The notes beneath the pieces are model-generated. The model was not told where the DNA came from, searched no databases, and saw only the letters and a list, made by a program, of their open reading frames with translations. From positions 10,776,001 to 10,840,000 of the forward strand of contig CM072879.1 of assembly GCA_036937835.1 (NCBI GenBank): a stretch of DNA of 64,000 nucleotides, written 5' to 3'. Source of the stretch: Pampus argenteus (lineage: Eukaryota; Chordata; Actinopteri; Scombriformes; Stromateidae). Shown piece by piece: positions 27,272 through 38,852 of the stretch. Each line of letters opens with the position of its first letter. Position 1 is the stretch's first letter. The position numbers and the translations under genes were made by a program.

Positions 27272-27475
27272 CAGGTGTCTGTGGCCCAGGTGGGAGAGCA
27301 GGTCATTAATCTCAGGGTTGGTGGTTCGATCTTTAACTCCTCCCGTTCACGTGGCCAAGCAAAACACTAAATCTCAAATAGTTCAGTATTATTGTGTGAG
27401 TAAATGAAGGAGCAGCTTTTAGTTTTTCACCTCATGTTGAAAAGCACTGTATGAATGCACTCCATACAAAACATA
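27272..27475 (+). repeat. tRNA-derived SINE
   Basis: The 5' part has pol III-type promoter boxes: a box A-like TGGCCCAGGTGG at 27282-27293 and box B GGTTCGATC at 27323-27331, with GGGTTGGTGGTTCGATC as in teleost tRNA-type SINEs. The 3' part ends GAAAAGCACTGTATGAATGC followed by ACTCCAT, resembling the conserved tail (AAAGCGCTNTATAAATGCAGTCCATT) of a widespread fish SINE. The copy is diverged and probably inactive. Confidence 0.7.
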
Positions 27476-28314
27476 ACCTAACTTTACTGCCATTTGTAAT
27501 TGTGAGATTAAAGTCCTTTTTTTTACCTGTTCACTTATTGTTTGTTTCTTTCCCTTTTATATTGCACTGTGGTTAGTGCACAACAATTTGGTATTTGTGC
27601 TGATGGTGGCATGTGGCTTATTATTCTGTCTTTGTGCAATGTCATGCTAAATATTATTCACTGAGACATATGTTCCCCACAAGGACAGTAAACTATCCAG
27701 CTCATGTTGTGCATGTGTGACAGTGGGTACTATCAGACAACAGGAATGTGCACACAGAATGACACAGTTGTTGTGCACCAGGAAGTGTCCACTCTCTTCC
27801 TCCTGTCAGGACTATGACTGTGTGTATTATGCTGAGGTCAGAAGGGAGAAGGTTATGTTAAGTGGAGTTTATAAGGGTAGCAGCCAAACACACTTTCCCC
27901 TTGGGCAAATAGTCAAGGGACAATTAAAGGCATACACACACACACATTAAGTCTCATGCACACACTCATACCCACAAGTGGTTGATTCTGAAGTAAACAT
28001 CTTGCCCTGTTAATACCCTTAGTGCCTTGGGCAAGTAGGCCCTCTGGCCCACTCTGGTGACCCTTGGTACTGTGGTGATTAGATACTGGGAGCCTTCATC
28101 TGCAAACATTTAGTCAGTGTCACCCCTAATCTATATTGTGTCACCCTGTCACTACAGGCTCAATATCAACATACACATAAATGTGTGTATAATACAGCTT
28201 CCCCGACTTCTGTCGAGTGACAACCTTATAACTTACATATTTTATGAGATAAAGTTGTCTTTTGGATATCAAATACTCAAAGTTTATAGTTCTCTTCTTA
28301 ACAGTAAACAGTAA

Positions 28315-28447
28315 AGGAAATGGTCGCTATTTACACTCACGTATACGGCAAGCGCACCGTTTACTCTGTCGCCTTCGTTTCACTTCTAAAAAACAGAAAA
28401 CAAGTTGGTGAAGCCGCACGACAAACGGCGTGCCGCTACCAGTAACC
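28315..28447 (+). repeat. Left copy of a 133-bp block repeated beyond the minisatellite
   Basis: Positions 28315-28447 are, base for base as I read them, identical to 35128-35260. The block is CpG-rich (for example ACTCACGTATACGGCAAGCG) and stands out from its AT-rich surroundings. It is part of the unclassified element that is better preserved at 34878-36066. Confidence 0.9.
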
Positions 28448-28498
28448 AGTTTTTATGGAGTTGGAACATGAAACTCGATACACATGTGTATCGAGTTT
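28448..28498. repeat. Element end (TTTTTATGGAGTTGGAACAT) with a 28-bp perfect palindrome
   Basis: The stretch beginning 28448 repeats sequence also present at 35814-35856. Positions 28471-28498 form an exact palindrome centred on ACACATGTGT with AAACTCG/CGAGTTT arms; the right-hand copy at 35837 lacks the second half. The minisatellite begins immediately after the palindrome. Confidence 0.9.
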
Positions 28499-28499
28499 T

Positions 28500-31400
28500 C
28501 ATTCTCTTTTTCTCTATTGTCTTTATCTCTATTGTCATTCCTGTTATGTCTATTGTCATTCTCTTTATCTCTATTGTCATTCTTATTATCTCTATTGTCT
28601 TTATCTCTATTGTCATTCTCTTTATCTCTATTGTCATTCCTGTTATCTCTATTGTCTTTATCTCTATTGTCATTCTCTTTATCTCTATTGTCTTTATCTC
28701 TACTGTCATTCCTGTTATCTCTATTGTAATTCCCGTTATCTCTTTTGCCTTTATCTCTATTGTCATTCTCTTTATCTCTATTGTCTTTATCTCTATTGTC
28801 ATTCTCTTTATCTCTATTGTATTTATCTCTCTTGTCATTCTCTTCATCTCTAATGTCATTCTTATTATCTCTATTGTCATTCTCTTTATCTCTATTGTTT
28901 TTATCTCTCTTGTCATTCTCTTCATCTCTAATGTCATTCTTATTATCTCTATTGTCATTCTCTTTATCTCTATTGTCTTTATCTCTATTGTCATTCTCTT
29001 TATCTCTATTGTCTTTATCTCTATTGTCATTCTTGTTATCTCTATTGTCATTCTCTTTGTCTCTATTGTCATTCTCTTTATCTCTATTGTCTTTATCTCT
29101 ATTGTCATTCCTGTTATGTCTATTGTCATTCTCTTTATCTCTATTGTCATTCCTGTTATCTCTATTGTCTTTATCTCTAATGTCATTCTTATTATCTCTA
29201 TTGTCTTTATCTCTATTGTCATTCTCTTTATCTCTATTGTCTTTATCTCTATTGTCATTCCTGTTATCTCTATTGTCTTTATCTCTATTGTCATTCTCTT
29301 TATCTCTAATGTCATTCTTATTATCTCTATTGTCTTTATCTCTATTGTCATTCTCTTTATCTCTATTGTCTTTATCTCTATTGTCATTCCTGTTATGTCT
29401 ATTGTCATTCTCTTTATCTCTATTGTCTTTATCTCTATTGTCATTCTTATTATCTCTATTGTCTTTATCTCTATTGTCATTCCTGTTATCTCTATTGTAA
29501 TTCTCGTTATCTCTATTGTCTTTATCTCTATTGTCATTCTCTTTATCTCTATTGTCATTCCTGTTATGTCTATTGTCATTCTCTTTATCTCTATTGTCAT
29601 TCCTGTTATCTCTATTGTCTTTATCTCTAATGTCATTCTTATTATCTCTATTGTCTTTATCTCTAATGTCATTCTTATTATCTCTATTGTCTTTATCTCT
29701 ATTGTCATTTTCTTTATCTCTATTGTCTTTATCTCTATTGTCATTCCTGTTATCTCTATTGTAATTCCTGTTATCTCTATTGTCTTTATCTCTATTGTCA
29801 TTCTCTTTATCTCTATTGTCTTTATCTCTATTGTCATTCCTGTTATCTCTATTGTCTTTATCTCTAATGTCATTCTTTTTATCTCTATTGTCATTCCTGT
29901 TATCTCTACTGTAATTCCCGTTATCTCTATTCTCTTTATCTCTATTGTCTTTATCTCTATTGTAATTCCTGTTATCTCTACTGTAATTCCCGTTATCTCT
30001 ATTCTCTTTATCTCTATTGTCTTTATCTCTAATGTCATTCTTATTATCTCTATTGTCTTTATCTCTATTGTCTTTATCTCTATTGTCATTCCTGTTATCT
30101 CTATTGTAATTCCCGTTATCTCTATTGTCTTTATCTCTATTGTCATTCTCTTTATCTCTATTGTCATTCTTATTATCTCTATTGTCTTTATCTCTATTGT
30201 CATTCTTATTATCTCTATTGTCTTTATCTCTATTGTCATTCTCTTTATCTCTATTGTCTTTATCTCTATTGTCATTCCTGTTATCTCTATTGTCATTCCC
30301 GTTATCTCTATTGTCATTCTCTTTATCTCTATTGTCATTCTCTTTATCTCTATTGTCTTTATCTCTATTGTCATTCCTGTTATCTCTATTGTAATTCCCG
30401 TTATCTCTATTGTCTTTATCTCTATTGTCATTCCTGTTATCTCTATTGTCTTTATCTCTAATGTCATTCTTATTATCTCTATTGTCATTCCTGTTATCTC
30501 TATTGTAAATCCTGTTATCTCTATTGTCTTTATCTCTATTGTCATTCTCTTTATCTCTATTGTCTTTATCTCTATTGTCATTCCTGTTATCTCTATTGTC
30601 TTTATCTCTAATGTCATTCTTATTATCTCTATTGTCTTTATCTCTGTTGTCTTTATCTCTATTGTCATTCCTGTTATCTCTATTGTAATTCCCGTTATCT
30701 CTATTGTTTTTATCTCTATTGTCATTCTCTTTATCTCTATTGTCTTTATCTCTATTGTCATTCCTGTTATCTCTATTGTCTTTATCTCTAATGTCATTCT
30801 TATTATCTCTATTGTCTTTATCTCTGTTGTCTTTATCTCTATTGTCATTCCTGTTATCTCTATTGTAATTCCCGTTATCTCTATTGTCTTTATCTCTATT
30901 GTCATTCTCTTTATCTCTATTGTCTTTATCTCTATTGTCATTCCTGTTATCTCTATTGTCATTCCTGTTATGTCTATTGTCTTTATCTCTAATGTCATTC
31001 TTATTATCTCTATCGTCTTTATCTCTATTGTCTTTATCTCTATTGTCATTCCTGTTATCTCTATTGTCTTTATCTCTAATGTCATTCTTATTATCTCTAT
31101 TGTCTTTATCTCTATTGTCATTCTCTTTATCTCTATTGTAATTCCTGTTATCTCTATTGTCTTTATCTCTATTGTCATTCTCTTTATCTCTATTGTCTTT
31201 TATCTCTATTGTCATTCCTGTTATCTCTATTGTCTTTATCTCTAATGTCATTCTTATTATCTCTATTGTCTTTATCTCTAATGTCATTCTTATTATCTCT
31301 ATTGTCTTTATCTCTATTGTCATTCCTGTCATCTCTATTGTCATTCCCGTTATCTCTATTGTCTTTATCTCTATTGTCATTCTCTTTATCTCTATTGTCT

Positions 31401-34400
31401 TTATCTCTATTGTCATTCCTGTTATCTCTATTGTCTTTATCTCTAATGTCATTCTTATTATCTCTATTGTCTTTATCTCTATTGTCATTCTCTTTATCTC
31501 TATTGTCTTTATCTCTATTGTCATTCCTGTTATCTCTATTGTAATTCCCGTTATCTCTATTGTCTTTATCTCTATTGTCATTCTCTTTATCTCTATTGTC
31601 TTTATCTCTATTGTCATTCCTGTTATCTCTATTGTCTTTATCTCTAATGTCATTCTTATTATCTCTATTGTCTTTGTCTCTATTGTCATTCCTGTTATCT
31701 CTATTGTAATTCCCGTTATCTCTATTGTCTTTATCTCTATTGTCATTCTCTTTATCTCTATTGTCTTTATCTCTATTGTCATTCCTGTTATCTCTATTGT
31801 CATTCTCTTTATCTCTATTGTCTTTATCTCTATTGTCATTCCTGTTATCTCTATTGTAATTCCCGTTATCTCTATTGTCTTTATCTCTATTGTCATTCCT
31901 GTTATCTCTATTGTCTTTATCTCTATTGTCTTTATCTCTATTGTCATTCCTGTTATCTCTATTGTCTTTATCTCTAATGTCATTCTTATTATCTCTATTG
32001 TCTTTATCTCTATTGTCATTCTCTTTATCTCTATTGTAATTCCTGTTATCTCTATTGTCTTTATCTCTATTGTCATTCTCTTTATCTCTATTGTCTTTTA
32101 TCTCTATTGTCATTCCTGTTATCTCTATTGTCTTTATCTCTAATGTCATTCTTATTATCTCTATTGTCTTTATCTCTAATGTCATTCTTATTATCTCTAA
32201 TGTCATTCTTATTATCTCTATTGTCATTCCTGTTATCTCTATTGTAATTCCCGTTATCTCTATTGTCTTTATCTCTATTGTCATTCCTGTTATCTCTATT
32301 GTCTTTATCTCTATTGTCATTCCTGTTATCTCTATTGTCTTTATCTCTAATGTCATTCTTATTATCTCTATTGTCTTTATCTCTGTTGTCTTTATCTCTA
32401 GTGTCATTCCTGTTATCTCTATTGTAATTCCTGTTATCTCTATTGTCTTTATCTCTATTGTCATTCTCTTTATCTCTATTGTCTTTATCTCTATTGTCAT
32501 TCCTGTTATCTCTATTGTCTTTATCTCTAATGTCATTCTTATTATCTCTATTGTCTTTATCTCTGTTGTCTTTATCTCTATTGTCATTCCTGTTATCTCT
32601 ATTGTAATTCCTGTTATATCTATTGTCTTTATCTCTATTGTCATTCTCTTTATCTCTATTGTCTTTATCTCTATTGTCATTCCTGTTATCTCTATTGTCT
32701 TTATCTCTAATGTCATTCTTATTATCTCTATCGTCTTTATCTCTATTGTCATTCCCTTTATCTCTATTGTCTTTATCTCTATTGTCATTCCTGTTATGTC
32801 TATTGTCATTCCTGTTATCTCTATTGTCTTTATCTCTATTGTCTTTATCTCTATTGTCATTCTCTTTATCTCTATTGTCATTCCTGTTATCTCTATTGTC
32901 TTTATCTCTAATGTCATTCTTATTATCTCTATCGTCTTTATCTCTATTGTCATTCCCTTTATCTCTATTGTCTTTATCTCTATTGTCATTCCTGTTATGT
33001 CTATTGTCATTCCTGTTATCTCTATTGTCATTCTCTTTATCTCTATTGTCTTTATCTCTATTGTCATTCCTGTTATCTCTATTGTCTTTATCTCTAATGT
33101 CATTCTTATTATCTCTATTGTCTTTATCTCTGTTGTCTTTATCTCTATTGTCATTCCTGTTATCTCTATTGTAATTCCTGTTATCTCTTTTGTCTTTATC
33201 TCTATTGTCATTCTCTTTATCTCTATTGTCTTTATCTCTATTGTCATTCCTGTTATCTCTATTGTCTTTATCTCTAATGTCATTCTTATTATCTCTATTG
33301 TCTTTATCTCTAATGTCATTCTTATTATCTCTATCGTCTTTATCTCTATTGTCATTCCCTTTATCTCTATTGTCTTTATCTCTATTGTCATTCCTGTTAT
33401 GTCTATTGTCTTTATCTCTATTGTCATTCCTGTTATCTCTATTGTCTTTATCTCTAATGTCATTTTTATTATCTCTATTGTCTTTATCTCTATTGTCATT
33501 CTCTTTATCTCTATTGTCTTTATCTCTATTGTCATTCCTGTTATCTCTATTGTAATTCCTGTTATCTCTATTGTCTTTATCTCTATTGTCATTCTCTTTA
33601 TCTCTATTGTCTTTTATCTCTATTGTCATTCCTGTTATCTCTATTGTCTTTATCTCTAATGTCATTCTTATTATCTCTATTGTCTTTATCTCTATTGTCA
33701 TTCCTGTTATCTCTATTGTCATTCCCGTTATCTCTATTGTCTTTATCTCTATTGTAATTCCTGTTATCTCTATTGTCTTTATCTCTAATGTCATTCTTAT
33801 TATCTCTATTGTCTTTATCTCTATTGTCATTCTCTTTATCTCTATTGTCTTTATCTCTATTGTCATTCCTGTTATCTCTATTGTAATTCCTGTTATCTCT
33901 ATTGTCTTTATCTCTATTGTCATTCTCTTTATCTCTATTGTCTTTATCTCTATTGTCATTCCTGTTATCTCTATTGTCTTTATCTCTAATGTCATTCTTA
34001 TTATCTCTATTGTCTTTATCTCTATTGTCATTCCTGTTATCTCTATTGTAATTCCCGTTATCTCTATTGTCTTTATCTCTATTGTCATTCTCTTTATCTC
34101 TATTGTCTTTATCTCTATTGTCATTCCTGTTATCTCTATTTTCTTTATCTCTATTGTCATTCTCTTTATCTCTATTGTCTTTATCTCTATTGTCATTCTC
34201 TTTATCTCTATTGTCTTTATCTCTATTGTCATTCTCTTTATCTCTATTGTCATTCCTGTTATCTCTATTGTAATTCCCGTTATCTCTATTGTCTTTATCT
34301 CTATTGTCATTCCTGTTATCTCTATTGTAATTCCCGTTATCTCTATTGTCTTTATCTCTATTGTCATTCCTGTTATCTCTATTGTAATTCCCGTTATCTC

Positions 34401-34877
34401 TATTGTCTTTATCTCTATTGTCATTCCTGTTATGTCTATTGTCATTCTCTTTATCTCTATTATCATTCTCTTTATCTCTATTGTCATTCTCCTTATCTCT
34501 ATTGTCTGTATCTCTATTGTCATTCCTGTTATCTCTATTGTAATTCATGTTATCTCTATTGTCATTCTCTTTATCTCTATTGTCTTTATCTCTATTGTCA
34601 TTCTCTTTATCTCTATTGTCTTTATCTCTATTGTCATTCCTGTTATCTCTATTGTCTTTATCTCTAATGTCATTCTTATTATCTCTATTGTCTTTATCTC
34701 TATTGTCACTCTTTATCTCTATTGTCTTTATCTCTATTGTCATTCCTGTTATCTCTATTGTCATTCTCTTTATCTCTATTGTCTTTATCTCTATTGTCAT
34801 TCCTGTTATCTCTATTGTCTTTATCTCTATTGTCATTCTCTTTATCTATATTGTCTTTATCTCTATTGTCATTCTCT
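28500..34877 (+). repeat. 6.4-kb minisatellite of mixed 15-nt and 21-nt units
   Basis: The array alternates TCTTTATCTCTATTG (15 nt) with 21-mers such as TCATTCTCTTTATCTCTATTG, TCATTCCTGTTATCTCTATTG, TCATTCTTATTATCTCTATTG and TAATTCCCGTTATCTCTATTG. All share TTATCTCTATTG, give or take point variants. The plus strand is almost free of G outside ATTG and the GT of some 21-mers. Longer blocks repeat too: 30600-30779 and 30780-30959 differ at one base, and blocks of the same 180-bp pattern recur at 32341 and 32521. Single extra Ts at 31198-31201, 32096-32099 and 33612-33615 mark three copies of a larger duplicated segment. Long frames are open on both strands because both unit lengths are divisible by three; there is no sign of a real gene. 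Confidence 0.97.
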
Positions 34878-36066
34878 TCTCATCCATCATCGGACGTAGC
34901 TGAGCTTAAGTTGTGCTCTGCGCATCGCTTCGCCTAGAGGGCGTAGCTCGTAGGGAGGCCTAAATTTTTGCGCGATGGACGCCGCTCGCCATAAACGCAT
35001 GAACGCCTCTCACGGCCACAAAAAAAATCGTAGCCGCTTCAAATTCGGAACTTAGAACGGGTCTCCGGCCATGAATGTTCCTATGTATCAACAACCCGCG
35101 TCGCTCATGGCGCCCATCTGTGGTAACAGGAAATGGTCGCTATTTACACTCACGTATACGGCAAGCGCACCGTTTACTCTGTCGCCTTCGTTTCACTTCT
35201 AAAAAACAGAAAACAAGTTGGTGAAGCCGCACGACAAACGGCGTGCCGCTACCAGTAACCGCCTTTGCGTGGCAGCGCGGCCATTTTGGGTCATTCGCCA
35301 AAAATTTACGTTTGCCTTTTTGACGCCTTTCAAAAAATCATATCGCCTTCAAATTTGATACACAGGTGAAGGGTGACGCCCTGTGTCGTTTGATGCCGAC
35401 CACGCCCATGGGCGGGGCTTATAGCCTCCACGCCGCCACCCTTTACGTTTACACATACTGACGCCACATGTTTCGACGCATCAATTTCATTCCACTTCTA
35501 AAACATCCATAACCACTTGCTGAAGCTCCATTATGAACGTCATGCAGCTACGTACAATGGCGTCCGCGTGGCGCCGTCTTTTGATTTTGCTGCTAGATCT
35601 TGAGAAAAATTGCGTCTATTAATTCCTTTGGCCAAAAATACACGTTTCACAGTTTGCCGGCATAAAACCAAATTTAAGAAACACGTTGGATCACCAAATT
35701 TGCTAGCGTGGCAAAGGCGCGCACCTTCTAACATCCCGTTGAGCCACGCCCATGTACGGCAAAAAATGGCTCCACAGCGCCCCCTTGAAATTTTCAAAAA
35801 CCCCTCCCCATAAGGGTTTTTATGGAGTTGGAACATGAAACTCGGTACACATGTGTAGACTAAGGAGATGAACAAAAAAGTCTCTTGCGCAAATTTACTT
35901 TTCCCAACAGGGAGTCTGCCATTTTCAATTTCATTTTCCCTCATTGAAAATCAATGGAAATTTTCCCCATTGAAAACCATTGGAATTTTCCCCATTGAAA
36001 ACCAATGTAAATTTTGCCTATTTAAAACCAATGGCATTTTTACCCATTGAAAACCTATTGAAATCC
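34878..36066. repeat. CpG-rich unclassified repetitive element
   Basis: This segment is much richer in CpG than its neighbours. It contains the 133-bp block (35128-35260) and an internally diverged tandem repeat of about 310 bp: the CTTCAAATT region at about 35037 recurs near 35346, and the CACTTCTAAAA...TGAAGC region at about 35192 recurs near 35492. At 35814-35856 it has the TTTTTATGGAGTTGGAACAT sequence also seen left of the array. I recognise no protein domain on either strand. It is likely a non-autonomous transposable element present in many copies, but the family is unknown to me. Confidence 0.6.
35942..36066 (+). repeat. Short tandem repeat of 25-26 bp, about five copies
   Basis: Five imperfect units of the form CATTGAAAACCAATGG plus ATTTTCCC, starting at 35942, 35968, 35993, 36019 and 36045. 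Each unit has its own small inverted repeat (CCATTG / CAATGG). The array sits at the right end of the CpG-rich element. Confidence 0.85.
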
Positions 36067-37802
36067 TACAGATTCCTGCATTTCTCACAGCCGCATTTAT
36101 TTTTCAAGCGTTGCAGCACCTCTGTAACACGTCGGGCAGCGGCGGGCAGCATGAGCGAGGGACTACAACACCGCTTGCGGTTTTAATTTTAAAAGTAAAG
36201 CTTTGCAAATGTGAGGGTCCTACCCAACAACACAGATATTTACCTACTTGCATTTTCTTCGTCATTACCATTAGCTGTCACATTCCACCTCCTGACCTCT
36301 GAACTATGACACACCGGTCCTCCTCCTCTAGGCCAAACTACCATGGCCACCATGCTTCAGGTCACTCATTAGCTTACTAAGCAGAGTGTGTTAGGTCTTT
36401 AAATAAGTCAATGACTCTTTTAAATGACAAAAACGGACATTGAGTTGTTAAGCAATTTGCTGGTCATGCAACAAATGTACACACAAGGTAAATATTATGG
36501 CTTTGTGTCTATCACCTCCAACCAAACTTTGTGCCAAAATCAATCTTATTAACCATGATACTGTAAATTAACCTGTGAAATCAACTAACGAAGATATGTC
36601 TGCACACATACACATGGTTCCAAAGTCTTTGGATCCAGACATAGAGGAGTTGCAGGCAATAGCTCACCTTAGTGGAGAGCACAGTACCATTAAAAAGGAA
36701 TGGGATATGTTGTGATATGAATGATAGGTTCAAGAGGTCGGTTTAAATTCAGTCAGTTATAATGGATTACAATGGTGACAAAGATTCAGGAGAAGAAAAC
36801 CTAAACTACCACTGCAGCACTTAATCATCACTGTCAGTCAAAATTCTCATGTTAAAACATTCATACATAAAAAAATTTATATTCTATAAGAGCACTCATT
36901 CTTTTTAGTATTTTATGAATCATTGCGGTGGTTTTGCACTTTTCTCCGAAGGGATTACTGGACATTGCGGAGCTATGATTGGCATGCACAACATGATTTA
37001 TTTAAGACATTCCACACTAATACTTGGACCATTCACTCGCCCCGTACACTACAGGTAGTTTGGTGGTGGATTGATAGGGACCTCTAATGGTAAAAACATA
37101 ACATTGCAGGATAGGAGCTGCTCAGGGAAGTCTGTGCAGTGTCTAAAAACACCACTATACCTACAGTCAGGGGCGCATATAGGTTTTTTAAACTTTAAAC
37201 ATTACCGGGTTACCGTTAACCGTTAAGTCCCAACTGTTTAACATTGTGAGAGTGAGGCTGGCGGGCTAGCTGTAGTGTAAACCAGTGCATCCTGACTTTC
37301 TAACTATGTCTGTGTGTTGTGTGAACGGCAGTCAGTCAACACCTCTTTTGCATATTTTTCTTATGAAACAGTTTGCTCACTGAAATGATGGCTGGGATTA
37401 AACATTAAAACTGCCTTAAGGCATTAGCGTTGACAGTAATTTAACGTGGGCATATCTACAGGCTACCTGAGAGGCTACCTGAAGGCATCTCTACTCCGTA
37501 CGAATTTACTTTAACATTACTTTGAACAGGCCAACAAAATTACAATGTCATATGATAACGTAAGGCACAGTTTACTTACAGTCGTTGCTTTTTGAAAAAA
37601 CGATTCAATGGTTTTCTGTCTTTTCATCATGCACAGGTACCGTGTCGGTAGGTTATGGGGTCCTGAACTTAGGAGCTGTCCCATTGATGCCTGTCAGACT
37701 TGTTCTGGGTAACCATGACAACCACTACACATCATATTTTACATTAAAACATGAAGATAAAAAGTATCAATACTTTAAATACTATACAGAAAATGAAGGA
37801 AA
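36067..37802. other. Gene-free interval between repeats
   Basis: About 1.7 kb of AT-rich sequence. I see no exon, RNA gene or recognisable repeat in it. Confidence 0.5.
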
Positions 37803-38852
37803 CAGTGATATTGGCTGTTCAAAAAAATAGCAGCGTCTGCATTTTTCATTACAAACTCAAATATTTACTCAATAAACCGAAAAAAAAACAAAACCCATTT
37901 AGCATTCCTGTGAATCACCAAACTAATATTTATTTGTATAACCGCTGTTTTTAGAACTGCTGTGCTGCATGGAGTTGACCAATTTCTGGCACCTGTAAAC
38001 CGGTACTCCAGCCCTGGATGATTTGACAATTTTCCACAATTTCTCTGCTTTTCTTGGTTTGCCTCAGAAACAGCATTCTTGATGTCACACCACAAGTTTT
38101 CTATTGGATTAAGGTCAGGGGTTTGTGTTGGCCACTCCATAACCTTAATTTTGTTTGTCTGGAACCAAGATGCTGCTCGCTTACTGGTGTGTTTGGGGTC
38201 ATTGTCTTGTTGAAACACCCTTTTTCGAGGGCATTTCCTTTTCAGCATGAGGCATCATGACCCAAAAGAACAATCTTACTTTCATCAATCTTACTTTATG
38301 ATCTCCCTTGAGCTGATCACCGGCTGAGTCTTTGTCATTCTGGCTATTGTTCGATCCATTCAGATGGTCATCTTCTATTTGCTTCCATGTCTCTCTGGTT
38401 TGGCTTTCCATTTTAAACCATCAGAGATCATTTTAGCACTCCTTTATATGTTTTCCCCTCTCTAATCAGCGTTTTAATTAAAGCATGCTGTTCTTCTGAA
38501 CAATGTCTGGCACGGCCCATCTTTCTCAGGTTTCCTGAGAAAATTGCATGTACAACATGTGCTGGCTTCGTCCTTAAATAAGAGCCACCCGAATGACACC
38601 TGTTTCCTCACATAATGAATGCGCTCACTGATTGAACTCCACACTGGTATTACTTTACACACGCTCCGTTCATTTAATTATTCAATTACACAGACTGAGG
38701 AGTAGTCATATCATGGATGTTGGGTCTGTTGGTTTCTTTGACTCTACTACACCTACTGATAAATTATTTGCCATGTAATAATATGATTTATACCAAAAAC
38801 AGTGATTGATCTGGTTAGTCATGTTGGACTGCTATTATTCTGAACACAACTG
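37803..38852 (-). mobile_element. Relic Tc1/mariner DNA transposon
   Basis: The right terminus, read on the minus strand, begins CAGTTGTGTTCAGAATAATA (from 38852). The left terminus begins CAGT and shares GTTCAAAAAAATAGCAG, giving imperfect inverted repeats of a Tc1-like element. The right end is followed by TA, the expected target duplication; the left TA is mutated. At about 1050 bp it is shorter than an intact Tc1 element of about 1.3-1.6 kb, so internal sequence is missing. Confidence 0.8.
37960..38520 (-). pseudogene. Broken Tc1 transposase
   Basis: The minus strand starts at ATG (38518-38520) with MGRARHCSEEQHALIKTLIR, the N-terminal helix-turn-helix of a Tc1 transposase. It then meets stops and deletions. 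The C-terminal catalytic part is recognisable at about 38060-38230: VFQQDNDPKHTSKRA holds the second catalytic Asp, and TPDLNPIENLW the third acidic residue. The central region with the first Asp is largely missing. Non-functional. Confidence 0.85.

Noticed and set aside
27282..27355. Functional tRNA gene
   Set aside because: The pol III-type boxes are present, but no cloverleaf can be drawn and the downstream tail is that of a fish SINE.
28500..34877. CRISPR-like array
   Set aside because: No unique spacers separate the repeats, units are directly contiguous and variable, and the host is a vertebrate.
28386..34899. Very long open frames on both strands as repetitive proteins
   Set aside because: They exist because the minisatellite units are 15 or 21 nt long. 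They occur in several frames and both strands at once and have no promoter, splice or domain evidence.
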